NCBI GenBank assembly: GCA_052078155.1
Contig: JBQJBP010000001.1
Location: 806,001 to 870,000 of the forward strand
Length of the DNA: 64,000 nucleotides
Direction: 5' to 3'
Source: CAXBMB01 sp052078155
GTDB taxonomy: Bacteria; Pseudomonadota; Alphaproteobacteria; Kiloniellales; DSM-21159
Shown: positions 52,814 through 61,180 of the stretch, piece by piece
Numbering within the stretch: position 1 is the stretch's first letter
Layout: the number at the start of each line of letters is the position of its first letter
Program-made: the position numbers and the translations under genes
Notes under the pieces: model-generated
What the model saw: the letters and a program-made list of their open reading frames with translations, nothing else
The model's database searches: none
What the model was told of the DNA's origin: nothing

Positions 52814-53428
52814 TTATAAAAGAGGCTCAGCCGTGCGGTAGATGACGTAGAGAGCGGCCAGGGCAATGGCGATGCCGTAAGGAACCGGGGTTTTGCGCAA
52901 CGAAGTCTCTTCCTGACTGTCAGAAAGCGTTGCAGATCCCACGGTCGCTGACGCAGCCAGCTTTTTGCGCGCCGCCATGGCGGTCAGCAGCATGGCCAGG
53001 GCCAGAAGCCCTCCGGCTGCGCCAGTGATGACAATGAGAGCTGTTAGGTACTTGGGGCCGGCCCACAAGGCAGCCACGGTAAAGAGCTTTGCGTCGCCGC
53101 CGCCAAAGAACCCGAAGGCAAAGCAGACAGTGGTGATGACAAAGACCACGCCTCCTACCATCAAATGGCCGAGCCAGCGTGACGCTTCCCAGGAGAACAA
53201 CTCCGGGCGTGCACTGTCTTCAGCCAGCAGCTGGTCCATGTCGAACCGCTCATAGATCAGGCCTGCCTGTTCGAGCGGGGCCACAAAGACAAAAGCAGCA
53301 AACAGCAGCAGCAAAACCAGATTGTAGAGGTTGGGAATGATGAAGCGCTGGAAGTCACTGACGGCCGCAGCCACAAAAAGACCAGCCGCAGCGGCGAGAA
53401 CCAACAAAGGGAGAGCATTCTGGATCAT
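52814..53428 (-). CDS. cpaA: Prepilin peptidase CpaA/TadV
   Basis: This aspartic prepilin peptidase cleaves the leader of the Flp pilin. It has 204 residues from ATG at 53428 (AGGA upstream). The longer open frame to 53803 runs back through flp on the same strand and is not used. The catalytic aspartates are D25 (AAVSDFQRFIIPN) and D112 (FFGGGDAKLFTVAAL), with the G-x-G-D motif intact. About six hydrophobic helices are visible. A polar loop at about residues 57-85 is longer than usual. Confidence 0.93.
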   Translation of the reverse strand: MIQNALPLLVLAAAAGLFVAAAVSDFQRFIIPNLYNLVLLLLFAAFVFVAPLEQAGLIYERFDMDQLLAEDSARPELFSWEASRWLGHLMVGGVVFVITTVCFAFGFFGGGDAKLFTVAALWAGPKYLTALIVITGAAGGLLALAMLLTAMAARKKLAASATVGSATLSDSQEETSLRKTPVPYGIAIALAALYVIYRTAEPLL

Positions 53429-53553
53429 GGCGAGTGTCCTTCTGCATCTCTTCAGCGGGATCTGTGCGAAATCACGCTGACGATCAAACCGGCAGAACCG
53501 GAAAACAGAGCTTAGGTGAAGGTGACGTTCCGTTCTTGGAAACCGTCTCATCA

Positions 53554-53585
53554 AAGGGGGCTCACCCCTTACATTGAGCCCCCTT
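53554..53585 (-). terminator. Stable hairpin between flp and cpaA
   Basis: AAGGGGGCTCA and TGAGCCCCCTT form a perfect 11-bp stem with a 10-base loop. There is only a short T-run after it on the minus strand. It may be a partial terminator or an mRNA-stabilising end for the pilin transcript. Confidence 0.6.
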
Positions 53586-53648
53586 GGAAGAGACGGGGCA
53601 TCGGGCCAAGGCTGGCTGGCCGCGACGCCCCCTCCGCTTCCGAGAGCG

Positions 53649-53909
53649 TTAGCCCCCTGCGCCGGCACCAGCGCCAGCACCGGCACCTGCACCGCCATCA
53701 CCTGCGCCGCAATCTTCAGGAACGGCTGCACCGTCAGGCAGGTTGTCACAGAGAGAATCAGAAACAGTGCTGAACATGGTGTCGAGAGAATCACCCATGG
53801 CACTCATGGCACCAATTGCGGCAACAGAAACCAGAGCGGCGATCAAACCGTACTCAATGGCAGTTGCACCGGATTCATCTTTGAAGAGTTCAGTCAGAGT
53901 GCGAAACAT
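53649..53909 (-). CDS. flp: Flp/Fap major pilin
   Basis: The 86-residue class IVb pilin is the structural subunit of the Tad pilus. The short leader ends at G14, giving mature ATAIEYGLIAALVSVAAIGA with the E and Y at mature positions 5 and 6 that define Flp pilins. The hydrophobic helix is followed by a variable part with two cysteines (SLCDNLPDG and PEDCGAG). An unusual tail of alternating Gly-Ala ends the protein. GGAGG lies upstream of the ATG. It is first in the cpa operon and is followed by a strong hairpin, fitting its need for high expression. Confidence 0.95.
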   Translation of the reverse strand: MFRTLTELFKDESGATAIEYGLIAALVSVAAIGAMSAMGDSLDTMFSTVSDSLCDNLPDGAAVPEDCGAGDGGAGAGAGAGAGAGG

Positions 53910-54262
53910 TTGGAGTTCCTCCAGTTGTATTTCAAATAGTGCGGTGGCGATGAACTAACGATACAGCATGATTTCTTAATAACAAATTAAAATCAAGAAA
54001 AAACAATAACTTATAACTTGATCTTAACTTATAAATAACTTCATTGCTATTCACGTTTTACTTAACTTGCTTTTTGATTATTTTTAAGAACCATTCAATT
54101 TGTAAAACGGAACAGAGATAGTTCGAATTTCAAACTATTTTGAAACCAAAGTGGTTTTGTTAATCCAACACTATAGATAACATCTTCATCATATTGATTT
54201 TGTTGAATTTTTAACTTCCGTAAGATATAAAGTAGCTGCGCACTCGAGATTTGGATCACGCC
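53910..54262. promoter_or_regulatory. Very AT-rich divergent promoter region between flp and tadG
   Basis: These 353 bp are strikingly AT-rich compared with the flanking genes. They contain many TTAA, AACTTATA and GTTTTA motifs, and both flp and tadG must be transcribed from here. The exact CtrA-type site at 53976-53990 is listed separately. A one-mismatch copy, TTAA-GAACCAT-TCAA, lies at 54084-54098. No coding frame fits. Confidence 0.65.
53976..53990. promoter_or_regulatory. CtrA-type binding site upstream of flp
   Basis: TTAA-TAACAAA-TTAA is an exact match to the alphaproteobacterial CtrA consensus TTAA-N7-TTAA. It lies 67 bp upstream of the pilin start. The region's AT-richness raises the chance of a random match. 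Confidence 0.5.
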
Positions 54263-55870
54263 ATGTTCAGTTCACTGTCCAACAGCTTTAGAAAACTCTG
54301 GAACGACACCCGGGGATCCGGTGCAGTGCTCTTTGCCATTTCGCTGCTGCCTTTAATGACAGCCTCCGGCATGGCCATAGATGTGGGACGGGCCTATCTG
54401 CTCAAAGCCAAACTTGGACAGGCTCTGGATGCCGCCGCCCTGGCAGGCGCCCGGGCCTATGAATCCAATACGCGCGATGCTGAAGTCCGCATGTTCTTCC
54501 AGGCAAACTTCCCCAACGGCTACCTGGGGGCCAATGTGAGTGAACTGAGCATTTCAGAATCGCCGGAAGCCGGCACCATCACCGTTGCCGCCACCGCCAC
54601 CATCGACACCACGCTGTTGGGGATGATGGGCCAGGACAACATTTCTGTCGGTGATCGCGCCGTGGTACAGCGCGCAGGCGGAGCAAACCTGGAAATGGTG
54701 CTGATCATGGACAACACCGGCTCCATGCGCTCCAGCGGTAAAATCTCTGATATGAAAGCCGCCGCACGACAACTGGTGAACCAGCTGCATCAACAAAGCC
54801 AGCAAAACGACACCGACCTTTACATTGGGCTCGTGCCCTATGTAGCAACGGTCAACATTGGAAATGACCGTAAAGACTGGCTTGAAGAGGGAGCAGTTGA
54901 CCGCCTGCAGTACGAATTTCCGGAAGACGAAGTCCCGCAGTACAACTGCGGTGGAGCCAGCGCCAGTTGGAAGGGTGACTTCGATGCTTGCGTAATCGGA
55001 GATTTTGAAACCCGTCGCAATCTTTCGGAATCAGAATGCAATGATATTGGCATCTATGACAGTCGGTCTCGCAAGTGTCTTGTGTCCGATGGTTGGAAGG
55101 GCTGTGTGGAAGCCCGCTATGAAAGCGGAGATGATGTAACCGACGCCACACCGGATGAAGTGTCTTTTGTTCCTCAGTACTGGGAGCGGTCCCGTCAGCG
55201 CTATCGCCGAAGTTACTGGCGCAACAACACCTACTTCCCATCTGACATTGACGAACGTGAATCCACCAACACAGCCGGCACAAACGGAAAAGGTCCCAAC
55301 ATTGGCTGTGGACCTGAGGTCACTCCGCTAACCGCCCAGCACGGTACCGTCGTCTCAGGCATCAGTGAAATGGATGCCTGGAGCCGGGGTGGCACCATGA
55401 CCAACGTGGGCATGGTCTGGGGCTGGCGCATGCTGTCGCCGAAATGGCGCGGGGTGTGGGACGATTCTGAAACCCTGCCCCATGACTACAACGATCCGGA
55501 AATCCAGAAAGTCGCCGTGATCCTGACCGATGGGTACAACCAGTGGTCCATGGGGCATCCCGATGGCGACTTCACCGCCTATCAGCGTTTGGGAGATGGG
55601 AACCTGGGCACCACCAGCTCAGACAGGGCCCGTCGTGAACTGAATGACAAGACGCTGGAAGTCTGCCAGTCCATGAAAGCTGAAGGCATCACCATCTACG
55701 CCATCACCTTCGGTGTGGCCAATGACAGCGGAGGGCGCGCAATCCGTGAGATCTTCAGCCAGTGCGCCTCTTCCAACGCGCACTATTTCGACGACTACAA
55801 CGGCGATGAGCTGCTGGCTTCCTTCCTGACCATCGCCAACAACCTGGGTCACCTGAGAATCATCGAATGA
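54263..55870 (+). CDS. tadG: TadG-like pilus protein with von Willebrand factor A domain
   Basis: The protein has 535 residues from ATG at 54263; TTG four codons upstream is possible. The N-terminal TadE/G-like segment GSGAVLFAISLLPLMTASGM inserts in the inner membrane and is followed by AIDVGRAYLLKAKLGQALDA. The vWA domain starts near 143, with the MIDAS motif D150-x-T-x-S154 in LIMDNTGSMRSSGK. It closes with KVAVILTDGYNQW and FSQCASSNAHYFDDYNGDEL. A long insert (about 215-340) carries six cysteines. It is divergent from flp and ends at its own terminator. Confidence 0.9.
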   Translation: MFSSLSNSFRKLWNDTRGSGAVLFAISLLPLMTASGMAIDVGRAYLLKAKLGQALDAAALAGARAYESNTRDAEVRMFFQANFPNGYLGANVSELSISESPEAGTITVAATATIDTTLLGMMGQDNISVGDRAVVQRAGGANLEMVLIMDNTGSMRSSGKISDMKAAARQLVNQLHQQSQQNDTDLYIGLVPYVATVNIGNDRKDWLEEGAVDRLQYEFPEDEVPQYNCGGASASWKGDFDACVIGDFETRRNLSESECNDIGIYDSRSRKCLVSDGWKGCVEARYESGDDVTDATPDEVSFVPQYWERSRQRYRRSYWRNNTYFPSDIDERESTNTAGTNGKGPNIGCGPEVTPLTAQHGTVVSGISEMDAWSRGGTMTNVGMVWGWRMLSPKWRGVWDDSETLPHDYNDPEIQKVAVILTDGYNQWSMGHPDGDFTAYQRLGDGNLGTTSSDRARRELNDKTLEVCQSMKAEGITIYAITFGVANDSGGRAIREIFSQCASSNAHYFDDYNGDELLASFLTIANNLGHLRIIE

Positions 55871-55920
55871 GAATGGTCCCGTCTTCCTCCTGAACTCCCT
55901 GTCGCCTTGTTGTCGGGCGG

Positions 55921-55952
55921 AGCCGGTCAGCCATCTGACCGGCTTCTTTTTT
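55921..55952 (+). terminator. Terminator of tadG
   Basis: AGCCGGTCAG and CTGACCGGCT form a perfect 10-bp stem with a CCAT loop, followed by TCTTTTTT. Confidence 0.92.
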
Positions 55953-56447
55953 GCCCCTGATACCGCCTTCCTTCGGCCGCCCTCTCCCCCCGGTCTTTCA
56001 AAGCAGGTCCGAAAGGCCGGGTTCTTTGCATCTGAAACAGGAGAAATTGCCGGACATCCGTCACCAGGCAGGCCCGATTGCATGAGATCATCGCTGTACA
56101 TCACGAACAGCAACGCTCTCTTCCACATTCTGGAGGAGTGAATCACAGCTCCGGTTTAGGCGACAGGCACATCACCCCATAGCAAACAGTCTCAACCACC
56201 AATTATACTTCAGCCTGTTTCAGATCTCAGGCCTAAGAAATAGCGCCTTTCCCTTGAGATCCCCTGCTGTACTCCTCAAAGCGCGCCCTGAATCTTCTCT
56301 CAGGTCAGTCATGAGCACCCATGTAACAGCTAACCAAGGGGCCCCGAGCAACCAAACGCCAGCAATCAGCCCTCTTATTCAAAAGGAAAATGGGTGTGTT
56401 GATCATTTGTGCCCCACCATCCAGGCAGGCTGTCCCGTCTGAATTCA
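55953..56447. other. Intergenic stretch between convergent tadG and tadE, nothing recognised
   Basis: Short frames occur on both strands but none has a ribosome site or recognisable features. No repeat or RNA gene was seen. Both ends are bounded by terminators, so the stretch may not be transcribed. Confidence 0.5.
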
Positions 56448-56486
56448 CAAAAAGGGGCCTCCGGAACTGAACCGGAAGCCCTTTTG
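56448..56486 (-). terminator. Terminator of the tadE pair
   Basis: AAAAGGGGCCTCCGG pairs with CCGGAAGCCCTTTT, with two mismatched positions. The flanking A-run gives the minus-strand U-tract. Confidence 0.8.
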
Positions 56487-56526
56487 ATTGTGTGCAGCCC
56501 TCTAAGGATCCGCGCGGGTGCAAACT

Positions 56527-57126
56527 CTATTCGATGCGGGTGCGATAGAAGGAACGATGATAAAGCCGACGGGCCTCCGTCAGGCCCATGCCAAAAACCG
56601 GTCTGTAGTCATAAAACAGCTCAGCAACGATGATGTTTTCGTTTGGGAGGGTTTGCAGACCTTCCGGCAGAGTGGCTTCTTCCCCCTGCACGCCCAGCAG
56701 AGAATCGGCTTCCATGTCTCCCCCGCTATCCCGTTGCCAGACCACGGTGGGATCTCCGTTCAAGTCTTCGCTGACCGCAGACAACACCACTTTGCCGTTG
56801 TCACCAAAACCGAACGGCTGAACCAGGAAAGGCACGGCCTCAAAAATGTCAGCTGTTCCGGCGGCATCGGGCAAAGCCCCGCGGGCCAGCAGATCCCCCG
56901 TGCTCATCACGGTCCGATCCAGCTTCTGGGACAGCAGAATGTAACGGCCCACGTCAAAACCACCCATGGTCAGAATGATCAGCAGGGTCAGGCCGACGGC
57001 GATTTCCACCTCCACGGCACCTGACTGGGCGTTCTTCAGTTCCACTGGAGGCCTTCTGGCACTCCAGAGCTTCGCAAAGGGGCGAAGAAGAAGATGCGTC
57101 GCAAATGAGAGTTTCAAAACAGACAT
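56527..57126 (-). CDS. TadE-like pseudopilin (second of pair)
   Basis: The protein has 199 residues from ATG at 57126, four bases after the preceding gene's stop; the frame extends further upstream but overlaps that gene. An N-terminal basic segment is followed by the TadE motif VEVEIAVGLTLLIILTMGGF, then DVGRYILLSQKLDRTVMSTG, as in TadE/TadF minor pilins. The remainder is a globular periplasmic part with SFYRTRIE at the end. Such proteins are processed by the prepilin peptidase and act as pseudopilins in Tad pilus assembly. Confidence 0.85.
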   Translation of the reverse strand: MSVLKLSFATHLLLRPFAKLWSARRPPVELKNAQSGAVEVEIAVGLTLLIILTMGGFDVGRYILLSQKLDRTVMSTGDLLARGALPDAAGTADIFEAVPFLVQPFGFGDNGKVVLSAVSEDLNGDPTVVWQRDSGGDMEADSLLGVQGEEATLPEGLQTLPNENIIVAELFYDYRPVFGMGLTEARRLYHRSFYRTRIE

Positions 57127-57130
57127 AACA

Positions 57131-57823
57131 TCACCCCCCAAGGTCATAGGGTTCATTGCGCACCAGAACAGAGGCTCTAAGAGGCATGGCCCCACCGCTG
57201 CCGATCAGATGATCCAGAAAGCCGGTCAGCAGAGGCCAGTTGTAGTCGAGTGAATAAAGAACAACCTCTTCGGCTCCGCCCAGACCTTCAGCACCCTGGT
57301 CCGCATCCCAGCGGCCATTGTTGTTGACGTCTGTGTAGTTTTCACCGTTATCCCGGCGGCCATTGCGGTTGCTGTCAGTAAAGGGCTCTGGCTCTCCCAC
57401 AGCGCCAAAGCTGGCGTAACTCTTGAAGGAGATATCAGCGGCTTCAAGATCGACCAGCCCCATGGTGTGGCTTTCAACGATCTCGATCACCCGCTCTGTT
57501 CTGGCGTCAGCGTTGGGCTCCTGCCCCGTAATGCCAAAACGGGCGGCTTCACGCAGACCGCCTTCCATCAGCGTTCCCACCAGCAAAATGAAGCAAAGCT
57601 CCAGCAGGCCGGTCATGGTGAGGAAGATCAGCGGCAGCCCAAGGGCGAAAGCCACAGCAGTCACACCTTTTTCATCCCGCCGCAGGGAGCCCGCAGACGT
57701 CCAGTGACCGCGCACCCCTCTGAACAGGCGATTGCCAGCCCGGGCGGAGTCTTCAGGCTGCCCCTGAAGGACAGCTGTCGATGGGTTTTGAACTGTCAGC
57801 GGTTTGTGGGCTTTGTCGTACAT
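57131..57823 (-). CDS. TadE-like pseudopilin (first of pair)
   Basis: The protein has about 230 residues from ATG at 57823; GTG at 57865 is a weaker choice, and neither has a strong ribosome site. After a polar leader of about 50 residues comes RRDEKGVTAVAFALGLPLIF, then TGLLELCFILLVGTLMEGGL and REAARFGITGQ. This is the TadE Pfam pattern E-x-A-R-x-G-I-T-G. The periplasmic part holds a D/N-rich segment (TDSNRNGRRDNGENY, DVNNNGRWDADQG) resembling dockerin or EF-hand-like calcium loops. It is paired with the next gene. Confidence 0.87.
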   Translation of the reverse strand: MYDKAHKPLTVQNPSTAVLQGQPEDSARAGNRLFRGVRGHWTSAGSLRRDEKGVTAVAFALGLPLIFLTMTGLLELCFILLVGTLMEGGLREAARFGITGQEPNADARTERVIEIVESHTMGLVDLEAADISFKSYASFGAVGEPEPFTDSNRNGRRDNGENYTDVNNNGRWDADQGAEGLGGAEEVVLYSLDYNWPLLTGFLDHLIGSGGAMPLRASVLVRNEPYDLGG

Positions 57824-58194
57824 TGACCCCGGCTTTCTCTGTCCCCTTGGCTTCAAGAGGTTCACGTATTTGGCGGCATCATCAATAAGATCTGGTTCTT
57901 GTCTGCAGCCCCAAGGAACGGGGGAGATACCTCTGTGTTTCAGAGTGCGCTTTCAACTCTTAAAAAATACCTTCAAATGACTGTTTCAAAAAGGAAATTA
58001 TTGATTTTCTTCGTTCAATTTCGATCAAATTTTATGGGCTTTTGTGTCATGGAAAAACGGGGCCGCACGCGATCAGAATCAGGGGTCTGCGGCGGCCCTG
58101 ATCCAACCCTCAAAGCAATTCTCTGGTGGACGAACTGCGGCTGCGGGCCGATAAAGGTTGCGACAATTTTCCTTTTCCCAATTGGTTCTGGCCC
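57824..58194. other. Divergent promoter region between tadE pair and glycosyltransferase genes
   Basis: These 371 bp are AT-rich in the middle (about 57960-58040). No gene, repeat or RNA structure can be supported. The frame upstream of the glycosyltransferase ATG is open for another 23 codons but lacks family similarity. Confidence 0.5.
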
Positions 58195-59373
58195 ATGAAA
58201 ATTCTGGTTCACGATTATTCCGGCCATCCCTTCCAGGTACAGCTGTCGCGCGAGCTGGCCCGCAGAGGATCAGAGGTAAGGCACGTCTTCTCCGCCAGCT
58301 TCCAAACACCCAAAGGCAACCTCAGCAAGCAGCCGGACGATCCTGCAGGCTTTGATGTCATTCCCCTGACCCTGTCAGAGGCCTTCGACAAGGGATCATT
58401 CGTCAAGCGGCGGCGGCAGGAAATCGAGTTTGGCGCTCTCCTGTCAAAGGAGATTGAAGCCTTTGCGCCTGACGTGGTGATCTCCAGCAACGCCCCTCTG
58501 GATTGCCAAAGACTGGTCTGGGCCACCTGTGAACGCCTGAACATCCCAAAAGTCTTTTGGATTCAGGATGTTTACAGCGAAGCCATCATGCGGATTCTGT
58601 CTGCCAAAATCCCGCTATTTGGGCATCTGGTGGGCTGGTTCTATCAGGCGATTGAGTACAACCTGCTGCGCCGCAGTCAACACGTGGTGGCCATCGCAGA
58701 AGATTTCCGGCCTATTCTGGTGGCCCACAAGGTGCCAACAGAGATGATCACCAGCATTGAAAACTGGGCTCCTCTGGATGAACTGACCCCGACAGACCGG
58801 CGCAATGCCTGGGCTGACGAAAACATGGACCCGGATAAACCCCGCATCGTTTACTCCGGCACTTTGGGGTTCAAACACAACCCCGGTCATCTAAAGGCGC
58901 TGGCGGAAGCCGCGCCCGATGCCAATGTCTATGTTTTTTCAGAAGGGCCAGGCGCGGATTTTCTGAAAGCGGCAAACCTGGACAATCTGATCGTGCGCCC
59001 CTGGGTACCCTATGAAAACCTCTCGGAAATGCTCAGCGGTGCGGACCTGCTTGTGGTGCTGCTGGAAGAAGATGCCGGGGTTTTCTCTGTCCCCTCCAAG
59101 GTGCTGACCTATTCCTGTATCGGACGCCCGCTCGTTGGGTCTATACCTGACGGCAACCTGGCCAAAAGCATCATCGAAACCAACACCATGGGGCTGGTCT
59201 CCGCCCCCAGCGATGCCCAAGCCCTGGTGGACAATGTTCTCAGTCTTTTGCAGGACGAAGACAAACAAAATGAGATGGGTAAAAACGCACGGGCTTATGC
59301 AGAAAGAACTTTCGACATCCGCAAGATCACAGATCGATTCGAGGACGTCCTGCGTAACCTAACCCCCCGTTAA
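58195..59373 (+). CDS. GT4-family glycosyltransferase (WbuB-like)
   Basis: The protein has 392 residues from ATG at 58195; upstream frame residues do not look like protein of this family. The N-terminal Rossmann domain begins MKILVHDYSGHPFQVQLSRE. The C-terminal domain has PRIVYSGTLGFKHNPGHLKA, VYVFSEGPGADFL, VPYENLSEMLSGADLLVVLL and SVPSKVLTYSCIGRPLVGSI. The catalytic E of the usual E-x7-E motif appears within EEDAGVFSVPSK. It probably adds a sugar to a lipid-linked glycan at the inner membrane. It opens a putative envelope-glycan cluster. Confidence 0.88.
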   Translation: MKILVHDYSGHPFQVQLSRELARRGSEVRHVFSASFQTPKGNLSKQPDDPAGFDVIPLTLSEAFDKGSFVKRRRQEIEFGALLSKEIEAFAPDVVISSNAPLDCQRLVWATCERLNIPKVFWIQDVYSEAIMRILSAKIPLFGHLVGWFYQAIEYNLLRRSQHVVAIAEDFRPILVAHKVPTEMITSIENWAPLDELTPTDRRNAWADENMDPDKPRIVYSGTLGFKHNPGHLKALAEAAPDANVYVFSEGPGADFLKAANLDNLIVRPWVPYENLSEMLSGADLLVVLLEEDAGVFSVPSKVLTYSCIGRPLVGSIPDGNLAKSIIETNTMGLVSAPSDAQALVDNVLSLLQDEDKQNEMGKNARAYAERTFDIRKITDRFEDVLRNLTPR

Positions 59374-59405
59374 AGTCGAACGAGGGTAAACGGCCCTACT
59401 ACCTG

Positions 59406-59507
59406 ATGATACTTGATGCGTGAAGTTACTTGTTTTCAACGTGTTAGAAGACGAGTTACGGGTTAGTTCCAGGCGCAATCTGCTTCCAGCCAGACCGATC
59501 AGGCTTC
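59406..59507 (+). repeat. Dispersed palindromic repeat, copy D (diverged)
   Basis: The core (59444-59507) reads TTAGAAGACGAGTTACGG, centre AGGCGCAATCTGCTTCC, end ACCGATCAGGCTTCGG. The left arm contains ACTTGATGCGTGAAGTTAC, matching copy B. It lies in the 408-bp gap between the two GT4 genes. The rest of that gap (59508-59781) shows no gene. Confidence 0.55.
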
Positions 59508-59781
59508 GGGTTCAGGAACTCCGCTGCCCTCTGTCAAAAGACAAACTCAGTGTTTTCGAAGATGTTCTGATTGCCGTTGAAGGTGTTTTTCTTTCGATAA
59601 AAGCCAAACAATGAATTTTTCAAGGAAATCTCAGCCCCAGCCCTGTTTCCTTTAGTAAAAAATCCCTTTAAGATCAGCACACAAACACTTGGTCTGATGT
59701 TGGTTGGTCAGCTCTGTTCTGCCAAACAGACTGCCAAAATCCGACGAATGCCGCTGTAGTTCCGATACGCCGAAAGCAACA

Positions 59782-61137
59782 ATGAAAATACTACATTTCT
59801 GCCATAACGATCCGCGCCTGCATCCAGGCGGAACGGAGGTTTTTTCCAAGAACCTGCACGATCAGTTCTGGCAGAACATGGGACACGAATCTTACTACGT
59901 GGCGGCAACTTTCGACCACCACCGGCCTCGCCCGCCTGGCACTCTTTTTCAGAGCTACGAAAGAGATAGCCGCACCTTCCTGATTTGGACGCACGAGCAG
60001 TTCTTACAGGAAATGATGCAAAACGACACCTTTGCGACCGCCCCCCAGATTGCAGAACTCCTGCAGCATGTGAAACCGGATGTGGTGCACGTCCACCACC
60101 TGCTGCATTTTGGCGGGGATCTTCTGGCGCTCATCAAGCGCTACAGCCCGAATGCAAAGATTGTTGTCACACTGCACGACTATGTGAACATTTGCGTCAA
60201 CGATGGCGTCATGGTGACCAGCGATGGCAAGCTCTGTGAGAAAGCACTGGTCCACAACTGCCACAAGTGTGTGCCCCATATTGAGACTTCGATCCTCAAA
60301 CGCCGGGAATTGAGCCTTAAGGCACACCTGTCGCTGGCAGACCAGTTGCTGTCTCCCAGCGAGTTTCTGCGTCAGCGCTTTATCGACTGGGGAATTCCTG
60401 AAAGCAAAATTGCCGTCATGCGCAACGGCATCCCACAGCCGACTCCTGCTGATGTCTCTGATTTTGACCAGAACCGACCTCGCAATCGCTTTGCAGTGTT
60501 TGGCAATGTCAGCGAGATGAAAGGCTCTCTGGTGGCGCTCAACGCGGCCCGCAAACTCTCAAAGGAAGGCGCAGATTTCAGCCTGGAGATTCACGGTGGC
60601 CTGCATTTCAGAAGCCAAGAGTTTACAACATCCTTCAACAAAGCCCTGAAGGGTGGTCAACCCCAGGTTCGACACATGGGCACCTACCGCCCCGAGGAAC
60701 TCCCGCAACGCATGGCCGGGATCGACTGGGTGATCATCCCGTCCGTTTGGTGGGAGAATGCCCCGCTGGTGATCCAGGAAGCCTTCAGTTTCGGTCGCCC
60801 GGTTATCTGCAGCAACATTGGCGGGATGGCAGAAGCCGTGCGGCACAACATCGACGGCCTGCATTTCCCGGTTGGGCAGGTTGAAGGCCTGGCCAACGTC
60901 ATGCGTCAGGCCGTGGAAGACCCGGGATACTGGAAGCGTTTGTCAGATAACATCCGGCCGGTCAGAACAATCTCTGAAGCAGCAGAAGACCACATTTGCC
61001 TTTACCAGGATTTGCTTGAAGGAAAGACCACCGCGCGGCCTGCTCTTTCCTCAAAACCAGACACCAAAGGCAAAGCCACTGCTTCACTGAAAAGAACCGC
61101 AAAGAGCAAAAAGCGTAAGACTGCTGCTTTGGCTTAG
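59782..61137 (+). CDS. GT4-family glycosyltransferase
   Basis: The protein has 451 residues from ATG at 59782. The N-terminal domain has MKILHFCHNDPRLHPGGTEV, the glycine-rich acceptor loop of GT4 enzymes. VHVHHLLHFGGDLLALIKRY and VVTLHDYVNICVNDG follow, then a cysteine set CEKALVHNCHKC that could bind a metal. The donor domain has FAVFGNVSEMKGSLVALNAA and WWENAPLVIQEAFSFGRPVI, the E-x7-E motif. The last 35 residues are Lys/Ala-rich and probably disordered. It is followed after 43 bp by the coiled-coil membrane protein. Confidence 0.9.
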   Translation: MKILHFCHNDPRLHPGGTEVFSKNLHDQFWQNMGHESYYVAATFDHHRPRPPGTLFQSYERDSRTFLIWTHEQFLQEMMQNDTFATAPQIAELLQHVKPDVVHVHHLLHFGGDLLALIKRYSPNAKIVVTLHDYVNICVNDGVMVTSDGKLCEKALVHNCHKCVPHIETSILKRRELSLKAHLSLADQLLSPSEFLRQRFIDWGIPESKIAVMRNGIPQPTPADVSDFDQNRPRNRFAVFGNVSEMKGSLVALNAARKLSKEGADFSLEIHGGLHFRSQEFTTSFNKALKGGQPQVRHMGTYRPEELPQRMAGIDWVIIPSVWWENAPLVIQEAFSFGRPVICSNIGGMAEAVRHNIDGLHFPVGQVEGLANVMRQAVEDPGYWKRLSDNIRPVRTISEAAEDHICLYQDLLEGKTTARPALSSKPDTKGKATASLKRTAKSKKRKTAALA

Positions 61138-61180
61138 CAGTAGTGTATACCGACAGAGCGTCGTTCCTCTTCTATGTTCT

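Noticed and set aside
53649..53710. Short tandem-like repeats that might suggest a CRISPR or minisatellite
   Set aside because: They encode the Gly-Ala tail of the pilin in frame; no spacers or array structure exist.
53429..53803. Extended N-terminus of the prepilin peptidase frame
   Set aside because: The open frame reaches back over flp and its hairpin. The ATG at 53428 has a ribosome site and gives the normal family length.
55619..56146. 175-codon minus-strand frame overlapping the end of tadG
   Set aside because: It crosses the tadG terminator and is antisense to the conserved vWA end.
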